A program made the translations under genes and the position numbers. This document shows, one piece after another, positions 11,849-23,664 of a DNA stretch of 64,000 nucleotides. Numbering within the stretch: position 1 is the first letter of the stretch; the number at the start of each line of letters is the position of its first letter. Source of the stretch: Archegozetes longisetosus (lineage: Eukaryota > Arthropoda > Arachnida > Sarcoptiformes > Trhypochthoniidae); the NCBI GenBank assembly GCA_018873245.2, contig JAEMBT020000003.1, positions 164,001 through 228,000 on the forward strand. Direction: 5' to 3'. A model generated the notes under the pieces. That model was not told the DNA's origin. It did no database searches and saw nothing but the letters and a program-made list of their open reading frames with translations.

Positions 11849-14800
11849 TCATAAATCAGGAAAACGATTAGGATCTTCACTATAATCTGATGGTATCTCG
11901 AATAATGAGTCGGAGATATTGTCATCCAATTGGAATGACTGGAATGTTATGCGAGCCGTGACTGTCGGCAAAATCGGTATATCTGTTAAAATAAGATTCA
12001 ATTATGAGATGACTGATTTAAAACGTTAGCCAGTTCAAGACAAATATATTTGAAATTACCGATTTTTACGGGAAAACCTGGCGGTAACTTCATTTGAACA
12101 AATTCTCTTAATTTATTGAAATGCTTAAAGGGTGCGATCACTTCCAATACATTGAGCAATGAGTCGACTGTCATCGGAAAATCTTCACTCTATTTAAAAA
12201 GCAGATTTAATCAACAAATTGACGAAGTCATCACAAAAAACTTAAACACATGTAAATAATGACATCGAATAAACAAATCTTACAAATACTTGTTTCACTT
12301 ATTAGAGCTCATCTTCAATTGCACTCTATTTTATATTTTATTTAATAAATACTTTAATCAATAAGTAAAATATGTATTATTTAGCATACAATTTATTTCA
12401 AATGAGCAAACTGGTCAAAAGTTACTTTTCACTTTGAAAAATGTTAACTCTTGAAAAAATGAAAAAACTTTGAAAGAAAAATAATAAACAATTAATACCA
12501 TAGCGAGAGTGGCTTTGAATGCTTTTGCTGTTTCTTTACAGATGAGTTCCCTTCCAAGAGGTGGATGTTGCCCGGGAGTCGATGTGATGTATTCATCCCA
12601 CGAGACATTTCTCGGAGAGGGAGGTTGTAATGACTTTCTTCTTTGAATAATTTGTTCACCGCTTGTGTTATCGATAGCGACTGCAGACGTGCTCGTATTG
12701 CCTTTTGTTAAGCTTTCAATCATTGCCTTATTTTTCTGCAAGTCTTCATCAGTTAAATGTTCGCGACGTTTGCGTGACTCGAGATATAGACCACCGATTA
12801 AGTAGAAATCAGCCATAAATGGACCGACCATTTCCTGCAAGTTGTTACAACATTTGTCATTCAATTATTATTGAAAAATTATTTACAAAAATGTTTGCAA
12901 ATATTAACTAGCATAGACTGAGTTTTGGCTTAAATACATTTTCGATGTAAAGTTTCATTTAGTTAAGAGCTTTAATCGAAAATTTTGAATCAAATGATCG
13001 AAAAATCAAACAAAAGAATTGATATGAGATGTCAAATTTTTTCAGTTCGTAAAACTTGATGAGTGCTTGTAGAATACAGTCAATGAGTGATTAGTAGAGT
13101 ATGGTATGACTTCTCGAGTCTCGGAAATTATTTTTATTGATTTAATCCCAATAATTAACCCTTAATTTTCAAAAGATTTTGTTTTAATATTGACTGAAGA
13201 AAAATATTGTATAACTAGGTTAAGCAATCAATACTTAATGAATAATTTTAAGTTTAAAGGTTTTAAATGCTAAAAATGTGCTTTATCAAAAAATTGATTC
13301 GTGTAAGGGTCATTTTAAATCAAAATAGTTTTGTTAGGTAAACTTAAAATTAAATTAAAAGCTTTTAATTATTGAACGGTTATCTCAAGTTAATGCATTG
13401 TATTGAATCTAAGTGCAAGTAAATAATTAGTGATCAAATTTTTCCCTTATACTATATGGAATTCGAGAATTCTCGAGTCTCGGGACCAAAATTTTTTCGA
13501 GACTCGAGAAGCTCATTTCTCGAAAATACCATGCTCTAGTGATTAGTTGTTAGGCATAAAATCACAATAGTATTAAGACTTGTTTATCACTTTCGACCAT
13601 TTCCTTAATTGAATATAAAAATTGATACAAAAAAATAAATCTAATATTGTATTAATAGAATGTTATCAATAGAAACAGAAATGACATAAGATGAGAGATG
13701 CAATGAAAATAAGTCCAAACAAAAATAAAACAATCAATCGAACCGTTTTGTCTTCTCTCCAAAGCCATCCGGACTGCGCTCTCGTAAACGTTATTGACTT
13801 CGTGGACATCTGTGCGGCCACAATATCTGATGACATAAGTATATCGACTTCGTCTTCGACTTCTGCTTCACTTTCTTCGTAGCGTACGTTTTGATATACT
13901 TTTAATTTATTATCCAGTACTGTCAATGATTGAGACGGTTTTGAGTCACCGGAAAATAAGAATGAGATATCGCCTCTTTCCCACTTCATGTCGGAAAAGT
14001 CAACTAATGTTGTGTCCAATCGAATCGATGAACCCTTTTTGTGTATTCGACATATGTCCGACGGCAATATTCGAGACACGAGTGGAACTAAAATAGGTTT
14101 CAATTTATAATTGAATCTTTAATCATAAATAAATAAACTATGAGACAAAACAAGTTCAATACAATTAAATAGGTCATTCGATTATAATTAAAGACTCACC
14201 CCACGATTGAAAGTCCCACTTGAGCTCCATTTTGAAGTTTTCCATATGATTCAGAGCTCTAATAAGGTTCGGTCGACGAGATTCCATTGTTTCGCGCGAC
14301 TGTTTCTTCAATTTCCTCAGTAACGAAGCGACTAATCATTTGAATGAAAAATCAAATTAATATTTCAATTGAATCTATTGTTCAAACTGTTCGGGTCAGT
14401 TCAACAGAGATTGCAACTCATTATTAATCAAAATATTGGATCGGATTAATTTCTCACTGGTTTGTCGATCTCCATAACTGATGGCCTCCGCGAGAGGACT
14501 CCATCCCTGAATATTTTTGCACTTGACGGGCGCGCCGTGCGCTAACAATAGTTGTATGCATTCTATTGATATGATTTAAACCAAACTTTATTACTATGAA
14601 AGCGCTCATTATTAATCTTATAAGAAAAACAGAGGCAAACCTTTATGTCCTAACATGACTGCCAAATGAAGCGGAGTATTACCTAATCATATAAATAATT
14701 AAAAACACCATTTATTTTTGTAAAATGCAATGTTCTAAATACAAAAAACTTATGTATTGTATTATAACCAAATCAATCTAACAGAATACCAATGTTTAAA

Positions 14801-16221
14801 ATGCTTCTGATTTCTGACAGACTAAATTTGATTTTTACTTGTAAAAGCTTAATTTACTAAAAATAGATGACAAAACTGAAATACGAGTTTTTCATCCAAA
14901 TAAATGTGACACACGACCAGATCCTTATATCCTTCAAAACATACTAAATTTGATTGAAGTACCTTAACTGTAGTAAAACTTGGTTCCATCTCGCCCTTCA
15001 TAATTAACAGATATGATATCAAGTATTTTAAAGTTTAACTACTTTTACAGATTTATAACTGAAATAATAATTTATTTGAAATACGATTTGATGCCTTGAA
15101 ATAAGTTTTAACTTTTAACCCTACTAATATTTATTTGGCTAAATTTGATGAGAGCTAGTTTCAAATTGTTCATAGATCTTACGCTCAATCGGTCTCAATT
15201 TGATAGACTTTTTTTTGTTAAATTTTCAATCCAGGTTTAACTTTGAAATGATTGATGAAAAAACATGTGTTTTGCTCTATTTACTCAACCGTTAACCCAA
15301 CTATTAAAAAAGTTAAGCAATTTTTATAACATGAAAATGAATCGTTCGTTTCGATTACTTTCTTTCATTATTGATAGAAAAATATGGATCAAAATCAAAA
15401 TTGATGTGAGCAATTGATTGCTCGTGAAAGCAGTGCTGAGCACTTGTACTGTTTATTTTAAATGGTTATAAATTTGTAATTGTTTCGTAATTAATTGAAT
15501 CAATCAACAATTGATAAACCCTATGAGTAGCAATAGATGAGCCAATTTGAATAATTAGTTAACTTCCGTACCAAAAAAAGATATAATTAAATATTTAGGA
15601 AATCACTAAACGGTTTTGTAATAGTGCAAAAATTGACGTCAACACCGAGTCAAATGAAATGTCAATTGTTTGTTATTATTATATATTATGTAAACTATAA
15701 TAGACTTAAACATTGCACACTCCATACTATAAACAATAAGCGCTATATTTAGGTCACAAATAACATGTTCAAAAAATTGTTTCAACTCGTCAACGATTGA
15801 ATGAACAAAAATTGACATTTGTCAACATTGAACAATGTTTTCATCATTTAACATTGAACAAAAATTGAAAAACTTAGTAAATAATACTAATTATATCTAT
15901 CAATACAATCATAAATTGATTACTAAAACTAATAAAACGAATATTAAAAAATATTTAGTCTATAGAAAAAAGTAGGAATCATTGCGACAAACCGTGAATA
16001 TCTTTATGGCTTATGTCATAATTTCTTAATAATTGTGAGATCAGTTTTACATCATTCTTCAAGACTGCGTTATGTAAAGCGTACTGTTTGGACAATTGTT
16101 GCACTTCACAGACACCATTTTCACTACTCATCGAGTCCATTGTCCAATTCTTATGATTTAGATTTAAATTGTTATGAGAATTCAAATTATGCTTTACTTC
16201 ACACACAGACATCTTTGACAT
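11849..16221 (-). CDS. ANKRD13C: ANKRD13C-like ankyrin-repeat GPCR chaperone
   Basis: Eight minus-strand exons join in frame: 16221-15993, 14682-14641, 14562-14458, 14331-14200, 14087-13744, 12834-12499, 12189-12060, 11982-11849, giving 483 residues. Ankyrin repeats occupy about residues 50-130 (YALHNAVL, GNTPLHLAVMLGHK, LLLAHGAPVK, GWSPLAEAISYGDRQ). The long ANKRD13-type chaperone domain follows, with WDFQSWVPLVSRILPSD, VDILMSSDI, SITFTRAQSGWL, FYLIGGLYLESRKRREHL, WDEYI, FKHFNKLREFVQMKLPPGFP and the terminus DPNRFPDL. There are no ubiquitin-interacting motifs after this terminus, which fits ANKRD13C, a protein known to act in folding and trafficking of GPCRs at the ER, rather than ANKRD13A/B/D. 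Exon 2 is only 42 nt. The start is the first ATG; a second ATG three codons later is also possible. Introns hold a hAT-like MITE and 1.3 kb of unremarkable AT-rich DNA (14683-15992). Confidence 0.95.
13095..13538 (-). mobile_element. 444 bp hAT-like MITE in an ANKRD13C intron
   Basis: Ends are TAGAGTATGGTAT on the left and the inverse of TAGAGCATGGTAT on the right, followed by CTTCTCGAGTCTCG in both. It is flanked by a perfect 8 bp duplication GTGATTAG (13087-13094, 13539-13546). TARNG ends plus 8 bp fit hAT. No coding capacity is seen. A CTCGAG-rich inverted repeat fills the right end. Confidence 0.88.
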
Positions 16222-16842
16222 TATAGGCCGCGCATGCGCAAATTAACACTTAAATCTGTGACCATTTTTCCCAAACAATTGCAATAAAAATAGTTTAAAT
16301 GACAGCCAAGTTACTTATACTTTCAGACATATAGTTTGTGTTCAACTTGATAGCCACTTCAACATTAAAAAGGTATATAATTTCGTATATTTTTACATAA
16401 GTATTAAATTTTGACAACTCATCAGGAAATTACAAAACAGCTAAATCCATTAAAACATTTTCGTCGATAAAATTTAGTACTTCGGAAAAGTTTGCAATCA
16501 ATTAAAAGAGAACTGTGACTAAAATTTCGATTTGAGACATTTGTTCAATTTTGTTCGATTATTGAAGCAGTAGATTAAATAAAAACAACAATTTATATCT
16601 TCGATTATACCGAAAGTTTACTGTAATATCCGGTAAATTATTGTTCATAAATAAAGTGTTGAAACAGGAATGCCCTGAGATGATAAGAACGCTGCCCAAC
16701 TCATCAAAATTGAATGCCTTCCTGGCCAATTATTTATGAACCCAAATGTAAATAACGCGTTTTAGGCTTTAGGCAAATTTGAAATGCTTGTTGTGCCCGA
16801 AAATATTTAAATTAATGTCTTTTAGTTAATTAAATATAATAA
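16222..16842. promoter_or_regulatory. Shared head-to-head promoter region of ANKRD13C and AK6
   Basis: The two genes diverge with 621 bp between start codons, so this interval must carry both promoters unless distant 5' exons exist. No clear TATA box was identified. A 99 bp imperfect hairpin lies at 16643-16741 (ends GTTCATAAATAA / TTATTTATGAAC, inner arms AGGAATGCCCT / GAATGCCTTCCT). It could be a small MITE relic or a structured element; no target duplication was found. Confidence 0.45.
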
Positions 16843-17508
16843 ATGTCACGTGAAAAGCCAAACGTTTTGATCTGTGGAACGCCCGGGACCGGCAAATCAA
16901 GTATTTGTCAAAAATTAATGCAAAAGTTAGATAAGAGTCAATTTAAAAGTTTAGATATAAGTGAATTTTGTCGCCAAAACAATTGCATTGAATCGCATGA
17001 CCATCAATTGGATTCTGATATAATTGACGAACAATTACTTATTGAAGTACCAAATAATTGCTTATTATTTATTTAATACAAACACATTTATATTAATTAC
17101 AGAAATTAACGCCTATTATATCAAAAGGAGGATTTCTTATTGATTATCATAGCGTTGACTTATTTCCTAAGGAACTGATCGATGGTACGATCCATTCATT
17201 GATTCATTGATAGATTACCGTTATAAGCGTTCAAATAAATGATGCTATTAACATTTGTTATCATTTTAGTTGTATTTGTAGTGAGATGCGATAATACAAT
17301 ACTTTACGATCGATTATTGGCTCGTAACTATTCAGAACAAAAAATTAACAACAATATCGAATGTGAAATATTTCAAGTAATCAATGAGGAAGCAATCGAT
17401 TGGTTCGGAAATGATTTCGTCATTCAATTGAAAAATGAGACAATCGATCACTTGGATCATAATTCTGCTCAAATCGACAAATGGATTCAAAGTTTTATTA
17501 ATAAATGA
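16843..17508 (+). CDS. AK6: Adenylate kinase isoenzyme 6 (Fap7/CINAP family)
   Basis: Three exons, 16843-17046, 17103-17184 and 17270-17508, join in frame to 174 residues, the usual size for AK6. The P-loop is GTPGTGKS at residues 12-19. Further family features are SKGGFLIDYHSVDLFP (NMP-binding region), VVFVVRCDN, LYDRLLARNYSEQKINNN (lid) and IECEIFQVINEEA. AK6 is a nuclear/nucleolar NMP kinase and ATPase needed for 18S rRNA maturation. Introns are short (56 and 85 bp). The start is the first ATG and gives the normal N-terminus just ahead of the P-loop. Nothing looks broken. Confidence 0.95.
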
Positions 17509-20500
17509 AAATAATTTGTTAGTTATAGAAAAATGTAAACTATGAAAAGTCTGTTTAACTTTTCAATTTTTCAATGAAATGGCATTTTTGTATAATTCCA
17601 CTATTGATGATAACTATAAATTTGGTTTTGACAGCTAATTATTATTGAAAGTTCTAATCGATTACGAATGATACTACTCCACGCTCACATGTGATATTGT
17701 TATAAAATGTCTTTTAACAATTATGCCACAAGTGTGAACATTTGATCGTTTTAAAGCTACTTTCAAGTTGTTTTGCTTCAGTCAAACAATCGCCTAAATT
17801 TGAAACTAACTGAAAATCTCATTTTTGTCTAAGTAAATAATGGTCTGGTTTAAACCATTGACGTTCAATTTTCAAAAATTGTTTAACACGTTCTTTTATT
17901 TATAACAATTGAAAATATAATATATAAGCTTTATTTAACCGTCAATACTGAAAGGAAATAGAAATCAAGTTTACTAAAATTAATTGAATGTAGTAAACCT
18001 TAATGATTATATTAATAGTTGAAATATGTGGCATAATAGGCATTACTACCAATGATACAATAGAAATGAGCTATCAGTACGCGCCTACAAAACTGTTTCG
18101 AATTTTTGCTCAATTTTAACTATAAAGAGTTTTAGTCTAAGCTTATAAAAAATTGTGAACTGTTAAACATTTACTACTATTTAAATTTGATGACTTAGAA
18201 GTTACAAGAATTGCCCAAAATAAAACCTAACTGAAATGTTGAGTGCAATCTTTGCTCAATGTAACGCATCGACCAGATCCAACTTATGAATCAAGTTTGA
18301 AAGAGATAAAACAAAATTTGATCTAATCTACATTTGTTTCAGATAAAACAAATGTAGTATTAAAAATGGTGTCCTTAGTGAAAAAGCAGCTTTTATTAAC
18401 AAAATGTATTTCTTAACTAATTGTGATCGAACCAGTTAAGAGAGTTAGGCCTGTTTAGAAAATGATGGATAACATTTTGGCAATGTTTGGGACAATTTCA
18501 TTTTTACTTCTAAACACTATTTCGTCAAATATTAGAATAAATGTTGATTTTGATAAAACAAATATGCGCTATACAAGTAATTGATTTTGCTCTTCATTCA
18601 AATATAAACACATTTTGCATTTACTGTTTTACCTTCATTTAACTTTTTTGAGCAATTGCTATAAAAACTATTAACTCAATACTGCCACGAATCTAATGAC
18701 CTGACTCTAGTTTTTGCTTTTTATTTGACAAATTTGTAATTTTAACTTAATTACAATTTGATCGAAGTTTTCAATCAAATAAGTCGCAATCATTTACAAT
18801 CATTATATATTTGTATTTTTTCGATTTCAATTCATTATTGCAATCGATATTTAATTGTTTGGCGTTTGTCGGACCTCATTGTGATCGATGGGGCAGATTT
18901 GATGGTTTAGAGAAAAATGCAATTGAGTCGCTTTTTCGTTACCTCCGAAAATGTGATTCGACTAAACTTTGGCAACAATGTTCGTTACCTAAATAAATAA
19001 AACAGTGATGCGATCCGAGCACCAAGTTATCAGTAGTCTTATTGATATGGCATTTACTGGACTTTAGTACCATATTAATCTAGTTTTTATGGAAATGTTT
19101 GTATCGCTCGGTCTATATTTGGTCATATTTAATACTTAGTTAGTCGACGCATATCCTAGATAATTGTCCAGTCGAACTGCCAAAAGCAAATTGCCAGCAA
19201 TAGTGTCAGAAATAGACTGAGCGCATAGGATCAAAAATGTTCAAAATGTATATGCACGTGTACGGCGCCCGGTTAATGCTGACAATTGACGTTTTTGTTG
19301 TACGCAACCAGTAATAGCAATGAAGGGAGATCATCAAACAATCGTAACGCACAAATAGTAACACGCATTTATGCAGGGGATTATTTACAGTACTTTTAGT
19401 CACGTTTTTAGTGTACGTCTATTAGTGCATAGTGCCAAGTATAATAGTATATTACATGGGATAAGGGTGTTTGAGCAAGCGACAGACCTGCCATCCTATG
19501 CCTAAGGGATAAGTAGAGAACAAGGGAGAGCCAATAGCTATGCTGAGCAAACAGTTTATGGAGCGAGGCAAATATGAACATAATACAGTTCCCTATTATA
19601 AACAAATATCATATAACAGACAAACTTCAAAAGTTTAAATATAATCAATATTTAGAAAATGAAAAATTAGGAATCAGTTAAATATGTTTACATCAATTTA
19701 TCATAACTTATAAACCTTTAAATGACTTTATCTAAAGTTAAACAATTAATGAGAAAGCTTTTCAATCTTTTTTTCTTGAATTTTTGAGAAAATTTCATTT
19801 TTCTATTCAAAATTTGAAATATACGTATTTGAATTAGAATTTTACCTTAACTTAAAATTTGATACAAGTTTTCGACATTTTTTCAATTTTGATTTCAATA
19901 ATTGGATTTCTGCTTTATATTTCTGTTCAGAAAAAGCAAAACAACTTCTCAAACTATCGATCATTTCAGCTGATTCTATAAAAATTGAAAGAATTATTTT
20001 TACTGAAAAACTCAGTAAATTTTCAATTTTTTCTCTTATTAAAATAGGGGTTAATTGAGCGAAAATTGCTTCGAAATAAATTCTTATTGGTTCTGATTAA
20101 TAATTTTTAAAGTTTGTTGAAATTCTAATTATATTCTTAATATTTGAATCAGAAATACCTTCGAATGAGTCATTATTTGATTCGAAATTGACTGAATTTG
20201 TTTGATCGTAAGATATAGTTATTGAAGTACTAGGAATCGAATCCACTTAAAGTTGGAATCGCATTAAAGCGAAGTTTTATCTTTTCAATGGGTTATTATA
20301 TTTGAAATCATCAAAATGTTGGGAACATATACATCGTTGACTTAATTTATTGAGTTCTTTGTTTAGAAATAATTTCGAAATCTCATCGTTTTCGCAAAAC
20401 TCGACCCATTTTTGACATCTAAATGAATATTCATATGTAGATCTTTAAAAATTATTTGAATTTATTTACTGTAATTTTAAATTTTCATCATTGACTGGAA

Positions 20501-21175
20501 AACTATGGAATCGCAGATCAGAATTTGGTATTTTACTATTATTTGGACAATCTTTAACAGAACATTTTCTAAGACTCATTTTCAATAATAGTTTTATTTA
20601 ATAATAAAATTTGATAAAAGTTCAAATATATTGTTAAATAAATTGAATGAAATGAATATTATATTTTAGATTTTTATTCATATATTTATTGTTTTAGTCA
20701 AAATATTGTATTGTATTTTGCATTTTATTTTGTCATATTTTTGTTAGTTTCAAGTGTTAAATTGCGTCAGGTTTAGTTTTATTAGATGTATTACCGGTTG
20801 TGTTAAAACTTTTTCAAATTTACCGGTTATTAGTTTAAATACTTTCGTATTAGTAACTGAACTCAATGCCATTTGGTGTCGCTCAAAAATGTGACGCCAG
20901 CCAAATAACATTATATGTAATATACTATTATACTTGATAGTGCATAGGGCAGTCTCAAGCGTCACTCTTAAGGTTTGAGGTATGACAAATTTGAATAAAA
21001 GTTCATTTTGGACTTGTCTGTAGTTTTTTTTATCTCTATTTGCACAACAGCTCAAACAAGGATCAAAGGTAACAAAACACGAACTTGTCAATTAGCTGAT
21101 CAAACAAATGCATTCGTTCGACTAAGGCCTTAGATTTAATAGATTTTGAAGCTCTATAAACTTTTCACATGAAAA
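17509..21175. other. 3.7 kb intergenic with old repeat fragments
   Basis: Mostly AT-rich and featureless. 19138-19610 is clearly GC-richer and looks like an old mobile-element fragment; no termini were recognised. A 21 bp sequence at 19437-19457 (AAGTATAATAGTATATTACA plus T) recurs inverted at 20915-20935, next to another GC-richer stretch (20750-21091) that reads open on the minus strand. No intact gene was seen. Confidence 0.45.
18811..18996 (+). other. Possible terminal exon, unidentified
   Basis: An open stretch without an ATG ends in GPHCDRWGRFDGLEKNAIESLFRYLRKC...WQQCSLPK and a stop. The Cys/Trp/Arg composition is more protein-like than the flanks, and the Cys spacing vaguely recalls secreted cysteine-rich arthropod proteins. 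No acceptor or upstream exon was convincing. It may be a gene relic. Confidence 0.2.
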
Positions 21176-22774
21176 ATGTTCAGTAATTCAAACTTAACTC
21201 ATGGTCAGCATTCTAATGTAACCAACAATGGAAACGATTTTTGTGAAAGTTTAAGACTGTCTACTCGTGCCATTCACTGCGGACAATCACCCTCTCAGTG
21301 GACACATCGGTCATTAGTTCCTCCGATTATAAACGCAACAACTTTCGAATTAGATGTCTCTCAGTTATTTGATCACAACTTTAAAGGAAATGTATGTGAC
21401 CCGATATATTTGAAAATGTTTGAACTTTTTTTTTGTTACACAAGGAATATGATTATTCTCGCACTGGAAATCCAACTCGAAAATGTTTGCAGCAGGCATT
21501 CGCATCACTAGAAGACGCCAACTATGGTAAAAAGTTGTTTTTAACTTTTAAGTTGAACATTTTTCAGACAACTTTTATCGTATTTGAACCTGAGTTCTAA
21601 TCACAAATATGTTCAAAGCGTTGTGCTTCAGTTCTGGAATGTCGGCCATCATAACAATCGGTCATTTACTGAATACTGGCGATCAGATTATCTGTTTCGA
21701 AGACATCTACGGCGGAACTCATCGATATTTTCAGAATTGTATTATTAATTATGGAATTGATGTAAAGTTTATTGATTTCAGTGATTTAGAGAAAGTTAGG
21801 AATGCGATAACACATAAAACTAAGATGTTATGGATTGAGACGCCATCGAATCCACTCATGAAAATTGTTGATATGGAAGGACTGAACGAGATCAGAAATG
21901 ATTTGGCACCAAACTCGTTCATTGTTTGCGATAATACTTTTATGAGTCCAGTCTTTCAAAATCCTCTGAAATACGGCATCGATTTAGTCGTGCATTCATT
22001 AACAAAATATATAAACGGTACCAAATTTTTAAACTGCAAAAGAGATTTATAAACAAATGACTATTTATTGTTAGGTCACGCCGATGTCATTATGGGAGGA
22101 ATCGCTACCAACAGAAAAGATTTATTCGACAGACTTAAATATCTTCAAAATGGTATCCAGTTTTCAAAGCTTCTCCAAATTGACTTATTTGATCAGTTTT
22201 TAATTTAACTTAAGCCTTAGGAACTGTTCCTTCACCTATTGATTGCTTTTTGGTGAATCGCGGTCTCAAAACTCTAACCGTAAGAATGGACGCACATCAG
22301 AAAAATGGTTTCGGTGTAGCAAAGTTTCTTGAGTCGCATCCTATGGTTAGAAAAGTACTCCATCCAGGATTGAAATCGCATCCACAGCACGAATTGGCTG
22401 CTAAACAATCTTCAGGATTTAGTGGGATGGTTAGTATCCTGAATCACATAAATACAGATTTCAGTTTTGTCCATTTCATGTGAATCCTGTCAATTTCGGA
22501 TTAGATATCATTTTACTTGAGAGGAAACGAAGAACAAACTAAAGTCTTCCTAAGATCTCTTAAACTATTCAAATTAGTGGTAAGTTTGGGTTCAGTCGAG
22601 TCTCGTGTCGAAGTGCCGTCACGTATGTCTCACGCATCGGTTCCGAAACAACACTTGCAAGCTATCGGTGTCGACGATACACTAATCAGGCTATCAGTTG
22701 GTATTGAAGATTGCGATGATTTGATAGATGACTTAAAACATGCATTAAATAGAGCGCAACAATCAATTTGTTGA
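21176..22774 (+). CDS. CTH: Cystathionine gamma-lyase (PLP-dependent)
   Basis: Six exons join in frame: 21176-21391, 21445-21526, 21619-22017, 22075-22152, 22215-22429, 22505-22774, giving 419 residues (human CTH is 405). It belongs to the Cys/Met-metabolism PLP family. Visible motifs are YDYSRTGNPTRK (phosphate and substrate site), CFSSGMSA, DQIICFEDIYGGTHRY, VCDNTFMSP, and the Schiff-base lysine K229 in VVHSLTKYINGH. Further motifs are VPSPIDCFLVNRGLKTL, SHPQHELAAKQ and the C-terminal DTLIRLSVGIEDCDDLI. The enzyme cleaves cystathionine to cysteine, 2-oxobutyrate and ammonia, the last step of transsulfuration in the cytosol. The acceptor at 22214 was preferred over 22220 because it restores QNALGTVPSP. 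All introns are 52-92 bp. AATAAA occurs about 100 bp after the stop. Confidence 0.95.
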
Positions 22775-23047
22775 AAATTGTTAAACACTTACGCAATTGA
22801 TTTAGTTTATTCAAACCTTAAGATATTAAAACTTTAGGTTAGTTTTCAAAACGTTGGCATATTCCGTGAAATAAATGAGTCATATAAACTGTGGTTATCT
22901 TAAAAGCAATTTTAGGGCTATCTAAAAGCTTGAATATTCTCACAATTTTGTTGTGAACATTTTACAGACAAAAACTTGTTTCAACAAAATAAATCTATCT
23001 TATAAGTTGAGCACTTGATTAAATTTACAATTTGAGTTTCTAGTTTG

Positions 23048-23178
23048 CTATTCCGCGATTAAGGACCTGTTTTCTTGGATAAACGTGTGCACATTTTCCC
23101 AACACCTATTCAACACATCCATATAGTGATCTTTTGTGGCGTCATAGTGTCCACCAATACACTTGTCATACCCCTTGG
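23048..23178 (-). CDS. Terminal exon of a small cysteine-containing protein
   Basis: On the minus strand, an acceptor (ATTAAATAG| at 23179-23180) is followed by 43 codons reading KGYDKCIGGHYDATKDHY, then MDVLNRCWENVHTFIQENRS, ending LIAE and a stop at 23048. Base composition and codon pattern are gene-like and unlike the flanks. The exon is phase 1 in (CC completes a codon). No upstream minus-strand exon was found, and the place it should occupy holds a plus-strand open frame (23233-23424). It may belong to an arthropod family of secreted cysteine-rich proteins, or be a relic. Function unknown. Confidence 0.4.
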
Positions 23179-23232
23179 CTATTTAATCAATTGAATGGAT
23201 AAAGCTTTCAATTTTCTATATAATGCTATATA

Positions 23233-23424
23233 ATGGGAGACGCATATAATGACCAACCCTTACAAGACTTGAACGAGAGGATGTGTTGCGCTATTAAACA
23301 ATTTGGTCAATGTGTTGAAGATGCAAAAAAGTCGACAAAATGCAGTAAAACTATACAACAATTCATGTCTATTCCAGAGATAAACTTGCCCAAAAAATGT
23401 AAACAATTCACAATAAACTGTTAG
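23233..23424 (+). CDS. Small cysteine-rich protein or terminal exon
   Basis: ATG at 23233 opens 63 codons with seven cysteines: MCCAIKQFGQCVEDAKK, KCSKTIQQF, LPKKCKQFTINC. The spacing resembles secreted cysteine-rich domains common in mites, related in style to the ectodomain at 25810-26090. There is no signal peptide, so it is either the last exon of a longer gene (an AG at 23237-23238 could be an acceptor) or a relic. It lies 55 bp from the oppositely oriented exon at 23048-23178. Confidence 0.35.
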   Translation: MGDAYNDQPLQDLNERMCCAIKQFGQCVEDAKKSTKCSKTIQQFMSIPEINLPKKCKQFTINC

Positions 23425-23606
23425 AATTACTGTAAAATCTATCGTATCTTTGTTTAAATTAACGGATTAAATATGAATAAACATTAAATGTTTAAATAAA
23501 TTTTAAGCTGTCAGATGGTACTTCTGACAAGTGAGTGTCTCACATAAGTTATGTGACTTGCCGTTTAGCAGTCGTCTGATGACAATTGAAGCTAGACAGG
23601 TCAGAC

Positions 23607-23664
23607 TAGTGTTAGACATGAGCTCAGCTCAAGCTCAGGGTAACTGGGCTGGTGTTTATCACTA
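23607..23664 (+). mobile_element. 58 bp hAT-like mini-MITE, copy A
   Basis: The element starts TAGTGTTAGACATGAGCT and ends GTGTTTATCACTA, flanked by an 8 bp duplication matching at 6 of 8 positions (GGTCAGAC at 23599-23606, GGGCAGAT at 23665-23672). It has exactly the same length and most of the same sequence as 58385-58442, including AAGCTCAGGGTAACTG. Nearly the whole element is one imperfect hairpin. Confidence 0.75.
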
